DNA of 64,000 nucleotides, taken from Bin5 sp009843665. Its GTDB lineage: Bacteria > Chloroflexota > Anaerolineae > Caldilineales > Caldilineaceae. The stretch covers positions 5,456,001 to 5,520,000 of the forward strand of contig OZ244818.1 of the NCBI GenBank assembly GCA_965220285.1, written 5' to 3'. Of this stretch, positions 51,185 to 60,564 are shown piece by piece. The translations under genes and the position numbers were made by a program. Below the pieces are notes generated by a model. The model worked only from the letters and a program-made list of their open reading frames with translations, had not been told where the DNA came from and did not search any database. Every line of letters starts with the position of its first letter. The first letter of the stretch is position 1.

Positions 51185-53011
51185 ATGGGGAAGATGACCG
51201 CTAGACTTGGATCAACCATACTGACCGGCATTTTACGTGAGCCCGTCCAACTGCTGTATGTCCTAGGGATCACCCTGGTTGCCGGCATTCTGCGATTCTA
51301 CCTGATCGGAGAGAAAAGCATATGGCTGGATGAGTCCTTCAGCTTGTGGATTGCGCGCCAAGATCTGTGGGAGGGCTGGCGCTGGCTCATAGAGGTGGAC
51401 CAGCATCCACCACTCTATTACAGCTTGCTGCACTTATGGATAGGACTGTTCGGATCGCTGGAAGGCGCAGTGCGGACACTGTCGGCTCTGGCGTCGGTGC
51501 TGACTATTCCCGTTTTCTATGCGGGATGCCGGCGTCTACTTGATCCAGCAACGGCAGGTATCGCCGTATTCATTCTGGCAGTTTCACCTTTCCACGTGCA
51601 GTATGCGCAAGAAACGCGCATGTATGCGCTGCTTACGCTAGAAGTGGCATGCGTGATCTACTTTCTGGCGAGGTTGATGACAGCCCGAGTTGCGCAGGGG
51701 AGAGACTGGGTCGGGCTCGCTGTATCGCAAGCACTTGTAATGCTGACCCACAATACGGCGGCCGTCTATCTGCCGGTCGCGCTAAACGGGGCGGCAGTGC
51801 TAATCTACCTGCTCTTTCCCACCGGAGTAGGAGGAGCCGAGAAGTGGGGACAGGAGGGCGGGAAGGCAGGCGCAGGCGATGACGACGGATCGCCGGATAG
51901 CAGTCCTGGTGCGGGGGCGTCGGGGCAGGGCGGTGAGGAAAGGCAATCGCGCAACTACGCCGGCGTCGAAACCTTTTGGAAGAACTGGGTCAGGTTTCAA
52001 GGCTTGGCGGTCCTGCTGTGGCTGCCCTGGTCGGTGCCATTCATTATTCAAGTTCTCGACGTGGGATCAGGATTCTGGTTGCCTCCTCCCTGGCCAAACC
52101 TTGTGCTGGATACTTTTCGTAACTTTCATTTCGCCTTTCTTCCATCGGACTTGCCGGTGCGTCCCGTCCTGATGTGGGGTTATTCGTTTCTGGCTGTACT
52201 GGGGTTGTCTGGGCTGCTGTTCGGGTTGAATTCGCCTTCGCGTGAATGGCGACGGAATAGGTCTGAGGGTCAGGCAGACGGTCGGGAGTTGAGCCATGGG
52301 AGTACAGTGTCGCTTGATCGTGACAGAGCTGCACTTCTGATCTTGTCTCTCTTTCTCGTTCCTCACGTTGTGGCGTTGCTTGTAAGTGTGCGCAGTCCGA
52401 TCTATGCGGAACGGCCACTTATTTGGACTACGCTGCCCTATTTTGTTCTTGTATCCGCCGGAATTCGTGTCATTGGCGGCCCTCTAAGACGCGGCGTTTT
52501 GGGCATTCTCGCCCTCCGATCGAGGCCTAACTTAGCCGGACTCGTGTCAGCCTTGAGACTGGGTGCGATGCTGTTGATCCTTGCGGCTATTCTGGGGCTC
52601 AGCAGTCTTTCCCTGAACGGGTACTTTTTCTGGTTTCAGAAAGAGGCTTGGGATGAGGCGGCGTCTCATATTGCGGAACGCGTGGGTCCTGGAGAGATGA
52701 TCGTCTTCAATGCCACTTGGGTACAGATTCCATTTGAGTACTACTACGAACGATACGAGCTTGACACGATCCTGAAAGGGTTGCCGGTGGACCTGTTTGA
52801 CCGCGGGGAGCTAGAACCGACGATGGAGGAGGCAGACATTCCCCGGATCCAGGAGATTCTCGAAGGTCGAGACCGGGTATGGCTTGTATATTCCCACAAC
52901 TGGTACTCCGACCCCAGGGGCATCATTCCCCGCGAGCTGGGCAGGATATTTGGGGAGTCCGAGATAACCGACTTTGAGGGACTTCAGATTATCCTGTTTT
53001 CTGGTAGGTAA
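51185..53011 (+). CDS. GT-C fold membrane glycosyltransferase (GT39/PMT-like)
   Basis: About 608 residues with 10-12 membrane helices. The first extracytoplasmic loop has the GT-C acid motif EKSIWLDESFS, and HPPLYYSLLHLW and QYAQETRMYALLT are typical of polyprenyl-phosphate sugar transferases of the GT39/GT83 type. Two hydrophilic low-complexity insertions lie near residues 214-260 (Gly/Asp/Ser) and 345-372. A C-terminal extracytoplasmic domain (about 490-608) follows the last helix. The start is uncertain among 51158, 51185 and 51194. Donor probably a lipid-linked sugar. Confidence 0.82.
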   Translation: MGKMTARLGSTILTGILREPVQLLYVLGITLVAGILRFYLIGEKSIWLDESFSLWIARQDLWEGWRWLIEVDQHPPLYYSLLHLWIGLFGSLEGAVRTLSALASVLTIPVFYAGCRRLLDPATAGIAVFILAVSPFHVQYAQETRMYALLTLEVACVIYFLARLMTARVAQGRDWVGLAVSQALVMLTHNTAAVYLPVALNGAAVLIYLLFPTGVGGAEKWGQEGGKAGAGDDDGSPDSSPGAGASGQGGEERQSRNYAGVETFWKNWVRFQGLAVLLWLPWSVPFIIQVLDVGSGFWLPPPWPNLVLDTFRNFHFAFLPSDLPVRPVLMWGYSFLAVLGLSGLLFGLNSPSREWRRNRSEGQADGRELSHGSTVSLDRDRAALLILSLFLVPHVVALLVSVRSPIYAERPLIWTTLPYFVLVSAGIRVIGGPLRRGVLGILALRSRPNLAGLVSALRLGAMLLILAAILGLSSLSLNGYFFWFQKEAWDEAASHIAERVGPGEMIVFNATWVQIPFEYYYERYELDTILKGLPVDLFDRGELEPTMEEADIPRIQEILEGRDRVWLVYSHNWYSDPRGIIPRELGRIFGESEITDFEGLQIILFSGR

Positions 53012-53120
53012 TTGGACTCTTTGACGATTGTCTGACCTGGAAGTTGCAGGCCCACAGTGTTGTCATTTCACGAGGGACAATTTGTTTCGCGAGGCCTCCA
53101 CGGCCGTGTGGCTACCAAAA

Positions 53121-53149
53121 GGGCACCCACAAGGCTTGCCCTTAAGGGG
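53121..53149 (+). repeat. repeat B, copy 3
   Basis: Begins GGGCACCCACAAGG as in copy 2 and ends CTTGCCCTTAAGGGG. AAGGGCA (53119-53125) and TGCCCTT (53137-53143) form a perfect 7-bp stem. It lies between two convergent glycosyltransferase genes and may serve as a transcript end. Confidence 0.6.
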
Positions 53150-53161
53150 TTGTGATGTCGT

Positions 53162-54673
53162 TTACGAGGGCAGTGGGCGCAGACGGCGCTGCTTCCGAAG
53201 GCCCCAGAATAAAGCAATCCCCAAGAGAAACAGCGTTGGCAGCCACTCAACCAGCCGCACCCAATCCAGGTCAAGCAGGTTTTCAGGGTCGATGTAGGTT
53301 ACATAGGAGAGTGCTACGAATCCGCTGAGCCAGAGCCAGGGAAGTGGCCAGAGCCAGAGTCTCTTCGGCTCGTCGTCGCCCGGCGCCAGTATGGGAAGGA
53401 AGGGCATAAGAGCCAGAAGATACCAGGGATGAACGGTCGTTGCCAACAACAGGTAGCCGCCCAGAGGGACTGCCAACCAACGAAGGACCGCTCTCAGATC
53501 GGTCTTGAAGTAGCGGAACTGTCGCCACACCTCGAATAGCAGCAGGAACATCAGGAAATAGGAGATTTCCTGGGCTTGGGCCATCGAGTCGGCTATACCC
53601 ATGCTTTGGAGCCATTTTTCCAGCAAGCGGAAGAGCCCGCTATTGAAATTCCATTGAGCGTTGTAGATACGTAGGGCCCCGAAAAGACCCCTTCCGTCCA
53701 ACTCTCCTGTCAGACCCCAGCCGGCCCGCAGTGCCGGCGACACCAGCATCCCTATCGTCAGATAGACGTATAGCAGACGGCTGCCCCAGTTCCACCGCCA
53801 CCAAAATATCGGGGTAAGAAATACAGGGATGAGTTTGGTCAAGGTGGCCAGAGCCAGCAGCGCGGGGGCCAAAAGAGAAAAGGATGGTCTCCAGGAAACG
53901 GCAAACTTGCTTGGAGCTGGTCGACCGCCATCGCCTGCTGTGGCGGAAAGTACCATGGCGTAGACCGCCAGCATGATCAGAAATACCATTAGCGCATCGA
54001 CGTGCGCGCCTTGGGCGGTTTCTACAATGACAAGCGGGTTCCACAGGTAGATCAGGAGACGATGTGAAGGAAGACCAACGGTCGCCAGCAGTCTGGTGAG
54101 AATAAAGGCGGTGCCCAGATCGAAGAGAACGGCGGCGACTTGAAAGGAATCGGGATTCAGAGGGTAGAAGAATGCAATGGCAGCAAAGAACCATTGGGCC
54201 GCGGGCATGTAGGGGCTGGCCATCCAGGCGTGATTGGCTTGAGCCCGAAAAGGGACGTCAAGCCAGTCCAACTGAGAGGCGTCGATGGGGTAGGCATAGG
54301 GACTGACACCGTTGACAGATATGTGCCCGTCCCACATATAGCGGAAGACATCGGAAGACAGGGTGGGGAATGTTTGGAGAAGGAGCCATCTGAAGAGGAA
54401 TCCACCGCACCAGATCCAGGCGAGCAGATAGAACTGCCTGACACCGCTTGGAATCGCTGCTCTGTCCTGCCCGACACGGAGCCACCATCTCTCCACCCAG
54501 AAGACGGCCATGGCATAGGCGGCAAATGCAATGCCGAACCATACCAGAAACTCAGCAACTTGGGTCGTCCCAAGGTTTCCGTGGCGAATCTGCATGGAGA
54601 CCATGCCGCCATAGGCGGATGTGGAAACGACCAGGAGTGAGAGAGGGATAAACAAGGACCTCAGGCGCGTCAT
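53162..54673 (-). CDS. GT87-like membrane mannosyltransferase
   Basis: About 503 residues, 11-12 membrane helices. The motif SSDVFRYMWDGHISVNGVSPYAYP near residue 105 is characteristic of polyprenol-phosphate-dependent GT-C enzymes (GT87/MptA/MptB-like) and includes the acidic catalytic site. LIYLWNPLVIVETAQGAHVDALM and a TVHPWYLLALMPF helix also fit. The ATG at 54673 lies 6 nt past the upstream stop; a TTG at 54682 would overlap it. It probably works with its convergent GT-C neighbour on cell-surface glycans. Confidence 0.82.
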   Translation of the reverse strand: MTRLRSLFIPLSLLVVSTSAYGGMVSMQIRHGNLGTTQVAEFLVWFGIAFAAYAMAVFWVERWWLRVGQDRAAIPSGVRQFYLLAWIWCGGFLFRWLLLQTFPTLSSDVFRYMWDGHISVNGVSPYAYPIDASQLDWLDVPFRAQANHAWMASPYMPAAQWFFAAIAFFYPLNPDSFQVAAVLFDLGTAFILTRLLATVGLPSHRLLIYLWNPLVIVETAQGAHVDALMVFLIMLAVYAMVLSATAGDGGRPAPSKFAVSWRPSFSLLAPALLALATLTKLIPVFLTPIFWWRWNWGSRLLYVYLTIGMLVSPALRAGWGLTGELDGRGLFGALRIYNAQWNFNSGLFRLLEKWLQSMGIADSMAQAQEISYFLMFLLLFEVWRQFRYFKTDLRAVLRWLAVPLGGYLLLATTVHPWYLLALMPFLPILAPGDDEPKRLWLWPLPWLWLSGFVALSYVTYIDPENLLDLDWVRLVEWLPTLFLLGIALFWGLRKQRRLRPLPS

Positions 54674-54678
54674 TCTGG

Positions 54679-55863
54679 TCAACGCCCTGAGGACGGCGGC
54701 GTTTCAGCATGAATCCGGTACAACCCCTGTTGCACGGCCCCACCTGACAATGAAATCATCTGCTCTGCCAAGTTCTGCGTTCTCTTCGCGAACTCGGTTA
54801 CCGTGTCGTATCTCGGCAGGTCGCCGGTTACATCCTCATTGAAATAGATGTCGGTGCTGCTGGTTATCTCAACTGGGAGCGCGCTGTAACCGTGTATCAG
54901 CCCGAGCAGTCCGGCGGCGGTGGCCATGGTGTTGTCGGCGTCCCAGCCGGCCAGGGCGGCGATTTCGATGGTGCGGAGAATATCGCTTTCCCCATAGAGG
55001 AGGGCCATTATGGTGACAGCAAAGTTGACTCGCGATGCCCACCACATCGGGTCGGTGTCGTACTCGTCCCGGATGAGCTGCCTCGTCGCGCGCCAATCTT
55101 GGGGGTTCTCCTGATGCCATAGCAGGACATTGTCTACGATGGAGGCGACAATCGTTTCGTCCCCGGTCCGCTGGCGGGTGGCGGCGATCAGGGTTGGCAC
55201 GTCGTCTTCGAAGAAGGCAAGACTGTAGAGGGTAGCAAAGAAGACGCTGGCCTCCACCGCGGGTCCGCTGTTGGTGACGCGGGCGAACCGTTCTGCGTAG
55301 CTGGCTGCCAATCCGGGCATACCCGGTGTCAACATACCGAACAGTTCGGTCTGCAGCTGAGCGTCGATGGACCAGGCCCCGTCGGGATTGTTCTCGGCGT
55401 TCCCTGTTTCGGGAGGAAGGAAGCCTTCGTCCATCAGCTCGCGGGCGCGGCGCGTCGAAACCCAGATGTCGTGATTCAGATGGTCGACCCATTCGACGCG
55501 AATCTCTTCGGCAGTGGGGTCGAGGCCGTGCGTTTCCAGAATATGGAGGTCGACCCACTCGACGTGGGTATCGTCGTCGGTCGACCACTCTTCAAAATGG
55601 GGGAGCGAAAACGAGCCTGTCGGCCCGGGCTCTTCGATGTAGACGCCTTGCAGATCAAGGCCGGCGTGGTTGGCGAGCATGGTCGCCTTCCATGAGCCGT
55701 ATACCTTGTCGAAGTAGGTGTCTGCGGTCAGAGTCCGGAAACGGGGAGGGGGTTCTGGGCGAGTGAGACCCACTGCCAGGACAACGACAAGCCAGATAGC
55801 CGCAGTCAGGATGACTTTACGTTGGTCCAATTTAAGAGCCTTTGGAGTAGGGAAAGTCGGCAA
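54679..55863 (-). CDS. membrane-anchored ADP-ribosylglycohydrolase-family protein
   Basis: A 394-residue protein. An N-terminal membrane helix (about 17-34) is followed by the helical ARH fold: YGSWKATMLANHAGLDLQG near 55, the metal motif STDDDTHVEW near 94, and GWDADNTMATAAGLLG near 300, the second metal motif. Known members remove ADP-ribose from Arg or from dinitrogenase reductase, but many bacterial homologues act on unknown substrates. Its stop is 5 nt from the GT87-like start. An export-anchored form is unusual for the family. Confidence 0.82.
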   Translation of the reverse strand: MPTFPTPKALKLDQRKVILTAAIWLVVVLAVGLTRPEPPPRFRTLTADTYFDKVYGSWKATMLANHAGLDLQGVYIEEPGPTGSFSLPHFEEWSTDDDTHVEWVDLHILETHGLDPTAEEIRVEWVDHLNHDIWVSTRRARELMDEGFLPPETGNAENNPDGAWSIDAQLQTELFGMLTPGMPGLAASYAERFARVTNSGPAVEASVFFATLYSLAFFEDDVPTLIAATRQRTGDETIVASIVDNVLLWHQENPQDWRATRQLIRDEYDTDPMWWASRVNFAVTIMALLYGESDILRTIEIAALAGWDADNTMATAAGLLGLIHGYSALPVEITSSTDIYFNEDVTGDLPRYDTVTEFAKRTQNLAEQMISLSGGAVQQGLYRIHAETPPSSGR

Positions 55864-55967
55864 CGGTTGCTCAGGCAGTATACCTGAACGGCAGGAGGGA
55901 GGAAACTCTGCCGGGATACCTGCCGAAGTATAGCGCTCTTGGTTGCAGGCTGTGAGGAGGAAGCGGG

Positions 55968-57293
55968 CTACTCTCGACGGAGAGCTTCGATGGGGTCAAG
56001 CTGGGCCGCCTGGGTTGCGGGATAGTAGCCGAAGAATATACCGACGGCGGCAGACGCACCGAAGGCCAACGGCAGCGACAACGGCACGAGCTCGGTACGC
56101 ATTCCGCCCAGCTCACCGAAGACGAATGAGCCGGCCACTCCGACGAGAAGGCCTGCCAGCCCGCCAACCAGGCTGAGCATCACTGCCTCGAGGAGGAATT
56201 GCCGCTGAACGTCTCTGGGGCGGGCGCCAAGTGCCTGGCGCAGTCCGATCTCGCGCGTCCGTTCGGTCACGCTGACGAGCATGATATTCATGATGCCGAT
56301 ACCACCCACGACGAGTGAAACTGCCGCCACCCAAGCGAGCAGGCTGCGAAATGCGGCCGTGGTAGAGGCCCGAGCATCGACGATGTCCTGCTGGGTTCGC
56401 ACACCGAAATTGGGCTCAACCGGATCAATCTGACGGCGCCCGGCCAGTAGCGCAGTTATCTGTTCCATCACGTTGTCCATCACATCGCCGTTTTCCGCCT
56501 TGACCAGGATCATACGTACCCTATTGCCGCCAAAGCCGGAGCCCCCGAATTTCTTGAAGACAACCGAAGCGGGAATGTAGATGCGGCCGTCGTTATCCGT
56601 GGCGCCTACGACGCCCTGTTCGGCCATGACTCCGACTATCGTAAAGCGTGAGGAGCCTATGCGCACCTGCTGGCCAATCGGGTCGGCAGTTTCGAACAGG
56701 TCCTCGGCGATTCCGGCACCGAGAATTGCAACTCGTTGAATCGCCTCGTTCTCGGCATGTGAAAAAAAGCGGCCCTGCCCGATATCATAGTCTCTTACCT
56801 CCAGGAAGTCGGCAGTTACGCCAACGATGGAGACACTGTTGAGCGTGGTACTACCGGCCTTGACGGTTTGCGTTGTACTTTGTTCCAGTGATACGCCGCT
56901 GATGTTTGTGAGGTTGTCGGCGAGGAAGAGGACCTCGTCATAGGTAAACGTGGTGATGCCGCCGGGGCCACCACCTGCGAATCCTCTGCCTGCGCCGCGC
57001 ACGCCGCCAAAACTGCGAAACGGGGTAACCATGATCAGGTTTGCACCCAGCCCGCTGATCTGGTCCTCGATCTCTGCCTCAGCGCCGGCACTGACGGCGA
57101 GCATGACTATCACGGCGGCGACGCCGATGATGATCCCCAAAGTAGTGAGGAAAGAACGCAGCTTATTCAGCATCACGCCCTCCCAGGCGACGCGAAAGGA
57201 GTTGGGGAGGGTCATCCCGTGCAGGTCTTTGAAAGAGTCATCCTCAAGCTTCTGTCTGCCCAAAGGCGCAGTTGTGATAGAGTCCTGCAGCAT
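55968..57293 (-). CDS. MacB-like ABC transporter permease
   Basis: A 441-residue permease of the FtsX/MacB class: TM1 near 45-70 (LTTLGIIIGVAAVIVMLAVS), a large extracytoplasmic MacB-PCD domain (about 72-310), then three C-terminal helices with VVGGIGIMNIMLVSVTERTREIGLRQALGA and the family end. A Gly/Arg-rich loop (GGVRGAGRGFAGGGPGG) is inserted early in the domain. It works with the ATPase 81 nt upstream and the adaptor before that. Confidence 0.92.
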   Translation of the reverse strand: MLQDSITTAPLGRQKLEDDSFKDLHGMTLPNSFRVAWEGVMLNKLRSFLTTLGIIIGVAAVIVMLAVSAGAEAEIEDQISGLGANLIMVTPFRSFGGVRGAGRGFAGGGPGGITTFTYDEVLFLADNLTNISGVSLEQSTTQTVKAGSTTLNSVSIVGVTADFLEVRDYDIGQGRFFSHAENEAIQRVAILGAGIAEDLFETADPIGQQVRIGSSRFTIVGVMAEQGVVGATDNDGRIYIPASVVFKKFGGSGFGGNRVRMILVKAENGDVMDNVMEQITALLAGRRQIDPVEPNFGVRTQQDIVDARASTTAAFRSLLAWVAAVSLVVGGIGIMNIMLVSVTERTREIGLRQALGARPRDVQRQFLLEAVMLSLVGGLAGLLVGVAGSFVFGELGGMRTELVPLSLPLAFGASAAVGIFFGYYPATQAAQLDPIEALRRE

Positions 57294-57373
57294 GTGCAGT
57301 TTCTCCTCTCCGAAATCTTATGTTCTTCGAGCAGGAGTGAAGGCGGTTGGTCCCATGGCGAATTCACGAGAAG

Positions 57374-58090
57374 TCAAGTTACTACCATTCGGTCGATTTC
57401 AGCCTGGGGGGCGACGACCTTTCCGTCCAGTACATTTACGACACGCCCGGCCTCACGTGCTCTTTCCGATTCATGCGTAACCATCACGATCGTAGCTCCC
57501 TGGTCATGTAACCGATGAAATACGCCCATTATCTCCGTACTGGAGCGGGAATCAAGATTCCCCGTAGGCTCGTCTGCCAAAAGGAGGGACGGGTCGTTAA
57601 TCAATGCGCGGGCAATGGCAACGCGCTGCTGTTGTCCACCTGACAATTCGGAGGGCAGGTGGTGCAGACGGTCACCCAAACCAACGAGGTCCAGCAACTC
57701 TGAGGCCCTGTCGCTGCGTTGATCTTCGCTCCAGTTCTGAAAGCCGTTGTACATCATGGGCAACATCACATTCTTGCGCGCGCTCAGGCGAGGAAGGAGA
57801 TTGTAAGACTGGAAGACGAAGCCGATTTTGCGATTGCGTACGGATGCCAACTGGTCGCGATTCAGGCTGCTGACGTCTTCGCCGTCGAGGAAGTAAAGAC
57901 CACTGGTAGCGCGGTCCAGGCAGCCAATTATGTTCATGAGCGTGGACTTTCCAGAGCCCGATGGCCCCATAATGGCGACAAATTCGCCCCTATCGACCTG
58001 CAGGTCCAGCCCGTTCAGAGCATGGACGGCGATTTCACCGCCGCCATAGGTTTTTGTCATTTTTGTAATGTCAATGACGAGATCGTCCAT
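57374..58090 (-). CDS. ABC transporter ATPase, MacB/LolD type
   Basis: A 238-residue ATPase with Walker A GPSGSGKST (about 41-49), Q-loop GFVFQSYNLLPRL, signature LSGGQQQRVAIARAL, Walker B LLLADEPTGNLD and H-loop VMVTHE. It matches the MacB/LolD/FtsE group that powers mechanotransmission rather than import. It lies between the adaptor and permease genes on the same strand. Confidence 0.95.
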   Translation of the reverse strand: MDDLVIDITKMTKTYGGGEIAVHALNGLDLQVDRGEFVAIMGPSGSGKSTLMNIIGCLDRATSGLYFLDGEDVSSLNRDQLASVRNRKIGFVFQSYNLLPRLSARKNVMLPMMYNGFQNWSEDQRSDRASELLDLVGLGDRLHHLPSELSGGQQQRVAIARALINDPSLLLADEPTGNLDSRSSTEIMGVFHRLHDQGATIVMVTHESERAREAGRVVNVLDGKVVAPQAEIDRMVVT

Positions 58091-58139
58091 GTCGTACCCT
58101 ACGTAGTCGGGCAGCCAGCAAGTTGGCTAACCCAAGCAC

Positions 58140-59663
58140 TCAGTTGCTTCCAACCTGGGCATCGCCGGTGCTGATCGTTTCCCCTTCTTCCAGCCCTGAA
58201 AGGATTTCGGCACTGACGAAGTTCCGCAGCCCAACCTGAACAGGTCGAAACTCAAGCTCATCTCCCGGGCCAACCACGAAAACAGCGAATTGCCCGGGAC
58301 TTATCTCTCTCAGGGCCTGGACGGGCACGAGGAGCGCATTGCGGGCCTCCCCGGCGATAATTTCCACCTCGGCATTCATGCCGAACAGCAGCGGAGCCGA
58401 GTGTTGGGTCATGTCGATGCTGGCCCATGCCTGAATTGCAGAGGCTCCGTCGACCTCAACCAGTGCAGGCTCGACCCGCGTAATGTTTCCTGAAAAGGAG
58501 AAGTCCGGGAAGGCTTCGAAAACGATGCTGACGGGAAACCCGGGCACGGCCGCGGAGATGTCCAGCTCTTCAATCCAGAATCGGACCTGTGCAGTTTCGG
58601 TATCCGCCAAACCGATGATTGGTCCCATCGAGACTGAGTCACCGGACTGAACTGCAACGGATGTGATGACGCCCGCGATGGGGGCGCGAATGGTGCCGCC
58701 CTCGATTTCGCGTTGCACGTCCTGTGCGGTCAGTCGCGCCTGCTCTACCGCGAGTTCGGCTCGTTCCAGCTCTTCAGCGCTTGGGCCGTCCAATAGGTCT
58801 TCCAGCCCGGCGCGGTTCTGTTCCACTTTGGCCCGAGCCGCGGCCACATCCAGTTGGTCGGCCTCCTGAAGCAGAAGGTTGAGCGTGTTTTGAGCCTGCA
58901 AGACCCGGGCCCTCGCCGATTCGATCTGGTCTTCGGAGGCTCCGGCTGCACCGATGTTGTACTGCGCCAGGGCCTTCTCGTAGGCGAGCGTAGCCGCCTG
59001 CAGATCGGCTGCCTGCGAGGTCCTGCCGACGTCGTTACGCCAGGCGACTCGGTCGTAGGCCGACTGGGCCTCAGCGAGGGCGACTTCGGCTGATTTCAAG
59101 TCGGCCTGCAGGCTGGTAATGGTGTCCTGAGTGGGGCCTGCCAGCAGCGAGTTGAGCGCACTCTGGGCGCTGATAAGTTCGCTGCGCGAAGCGTTGACTT
59201 CCTCGGCAGTGGGCGGCGCGACCAGGCGGTCATGTTCCGCCTGGGCAGCTGCAAGGCTTGACTGTGCGGCAGCAAGATCTGCTGCACCTACTTCCCCGGT
59301 CAGTTCAGTCAAGGCGATCTCCGCGAGGCGAAGGTTGATTTGGGCCGAGATGAGTTGCGAGTTCAGGTTTGAATCATACTCCAGCGTTGCCAAAATCTGA
59401 TCGGCGTCTACATGTTCCCCAACCTGGGCGGCTATGCTGCTTACGATACCGCTGCTCCTGAATCCGACCTGTGTTTCCTCGCCGGCAAACAGGGTGCCGA
59501 TTCCGCCAGCCGTCAGAACGATATCGCCGCGCCGTACTTGTGCCGTCTGCAGTTCCGGTGCAGCTACTGCGGGCTCTTCGACGACAAAATAGGTACTGTA
59601 GCCGTAGTATGCCCCCGTTCCGAAGACGGCTACTGTCAGCAGACTAAGGAGAATTGACTTCAT
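58140..59663 (-). CDS. HlyD/RND-type membrane fusion adaptor protein
   Basis: A 507-residue adaptor. An N-terminal membrane anchor (about 3-25) is followed by a lipoyl half (GIVSSIAAQVGEHVDADQILATLE), a very long coiled-coil hairpin rich in Ala, Glu and Gln (about 105-315), the second lipoyl half (GTIRAPIAGVITSVAVQSGDSV) and a beta-barrel region. The layout is MacA-like. As no outer-membrane factor is nearby it may work in a single-membrane cell, as in Gram-positive MacAB-like systems. Confidence 0.92.
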   Translation of the reverse strand: MKSILLSLLTVAVFGTGAYYGYSTYFVVEEPAVAAPELQTAQVRRGDIVLTAGGIGTLFAGEETQVGFRSSGIVSSIAAQVGEHVDADQILATLEYDSNLNSQLISAQINLRLAEIALTELTGEVGAADLAAAQSSLAAAQAEHDRLVAPPTAEEVNASRSELISAQSALNSLLAGPTQDTITSLQADLKSAEVALAEAQSAYDRVAWRNDVGRTSQAADLQAATLAYEKALAQYNIGAAGASEDQIESARARVLQAQNTLNLLLQEADQLDVAAARAKVEQNRAGLEDLLDGPSAEELERAELAVEQARLTAQDVQREIEGGTIRAPIAGVITSVAVQSGDSVSMGPIIGLADTETAQVRFWIEELDISAAVPGFPVSIVFEAFPDFSFSGNITRVEPALVEVDGASAIQAWASIDMTQHSAPLLFGMNAEVEIIAGEARNALLVPVQALREISPGQFAVFVVGPGDELEFRPVQVGLRNFVSAEILSGLEEGETISTGDAQVGSN

Positions 59664-59710
59664 GGGTAGCCTCGATTCCTGCTAAAAGGAGGAATTCCGA
59701 AGTAACCAGT

Positions 59711-60427
59711 CTAGGAGCCAGCTTTCGACTCGAGCAGTTCGATCAGTGGTGTCATGAGAATGCCAAACCGCCCCGGGCCGCCGGGCCCGCCCGCGCCGCC
59801 CCGGCCTTGAAAGCCGCCTTCAGGAATTTCAACACCCATTTCTCGTAGTCGTTCCTGTCGCTCTTCAGGTGACAGAGCCTGCATTTCCTGCCGGAATTCA
59901 GCCCTTTCTTCTTCAGACATGTCGGCAAAAATGCCGCCTCGGCCGCCCTGACCCGGGCCCTGGCCCTGTCCGAACTGTGGCAACTCGATGCCATATTCCT
60001 GGGCCCACTCGTTCATGTCGGTGAAGGTCAGCTGCATGGCGCCGATTTCTTCTACTTGGGCTTCAGTCAGCGTCCCTTCTATCTGAGTCAGTATGGCAGC
60101 CCGTTCCGTCTGATTCTGTATGGTACCGCTCTGAAGCGCCTGCCACAGAACCAGCATTGAGGCTGCTTGCGCTGCGGTAATCGCATTGTCGGACTCTTCC
60201 AAGAGCAAGATTCCCAGAACGAGCTGGTTCATCGGGGATAGGGCCCCTTCGAAGTCGTTCGCCAGCACGGATGGGCTCTGTTGAGCTGGGTTTCCGGAAT
60301 TGCTTTCCCGCGAGACATTTTCGACCGGTTCCGAGGCTTCTGCTGCCGATGTTGGGTCGCTCCTACCACATGCCGCGAGGAGAAGAATCGTTGCTACGAT
60401 CAAGGTTCCTCTTGTCCACTTCTTCAT
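59711..60427 (-). CDS. lipoprotein, possibly Spy/CpxP-like sensor partner
   Basis: A 238-residue protein with a clear signal and lipobox (LLLAACG, Cys about 20). A helical middle (about 60-150, with EGALSPMNQLVLGILLLEES and TLTEAQVEEIGAMQ) leads to a Gly/Gln-rich stretch and two related helices, MSEEERAEFRQEMQAL and LSPEERQERLREMG, then another Gly-rich segment. LTxxQ/LSPEER-type helices recall Spy/CpxP, but the likeness is by eye. It lies between the sensor kinase and the adaptor gene, so it may present an envelope signal or cargo to the system. Confidence 0.65.
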   Translation of the reverse strand: MKKWTRGTLIVATILLLAACGRSDPTSAAEASEPVENVSRESNSGNPAQQSPSVLANDFEGALSPMNQLVLGILLLEESDNAITAAQAASMLVLWQALQSGTIQNQTERAAILTQIEGTLTEAQVEEIGAMQLTFTDMNEWAQEYGIELPQFGQGQGPGQGGRGGIFADMSEEERAEFRQEMQALSPEERQERLREMGVEIPEGGFQGRGGAGGPGGPGRFGILMTPLIELLESKAGS

Positions 60428-60564
60428 TTTGACGCTCCCCCCTGTAACGCCGGGTTCACTTCGAAACGGTCGATGCGCCCGGCGATTTCCAGTACGAACA
60501 AGACATTCAAGGATTGTACTCGGGACTCCCTTGGAACATGTGAAGGACGCATTTGGATGCTGTT

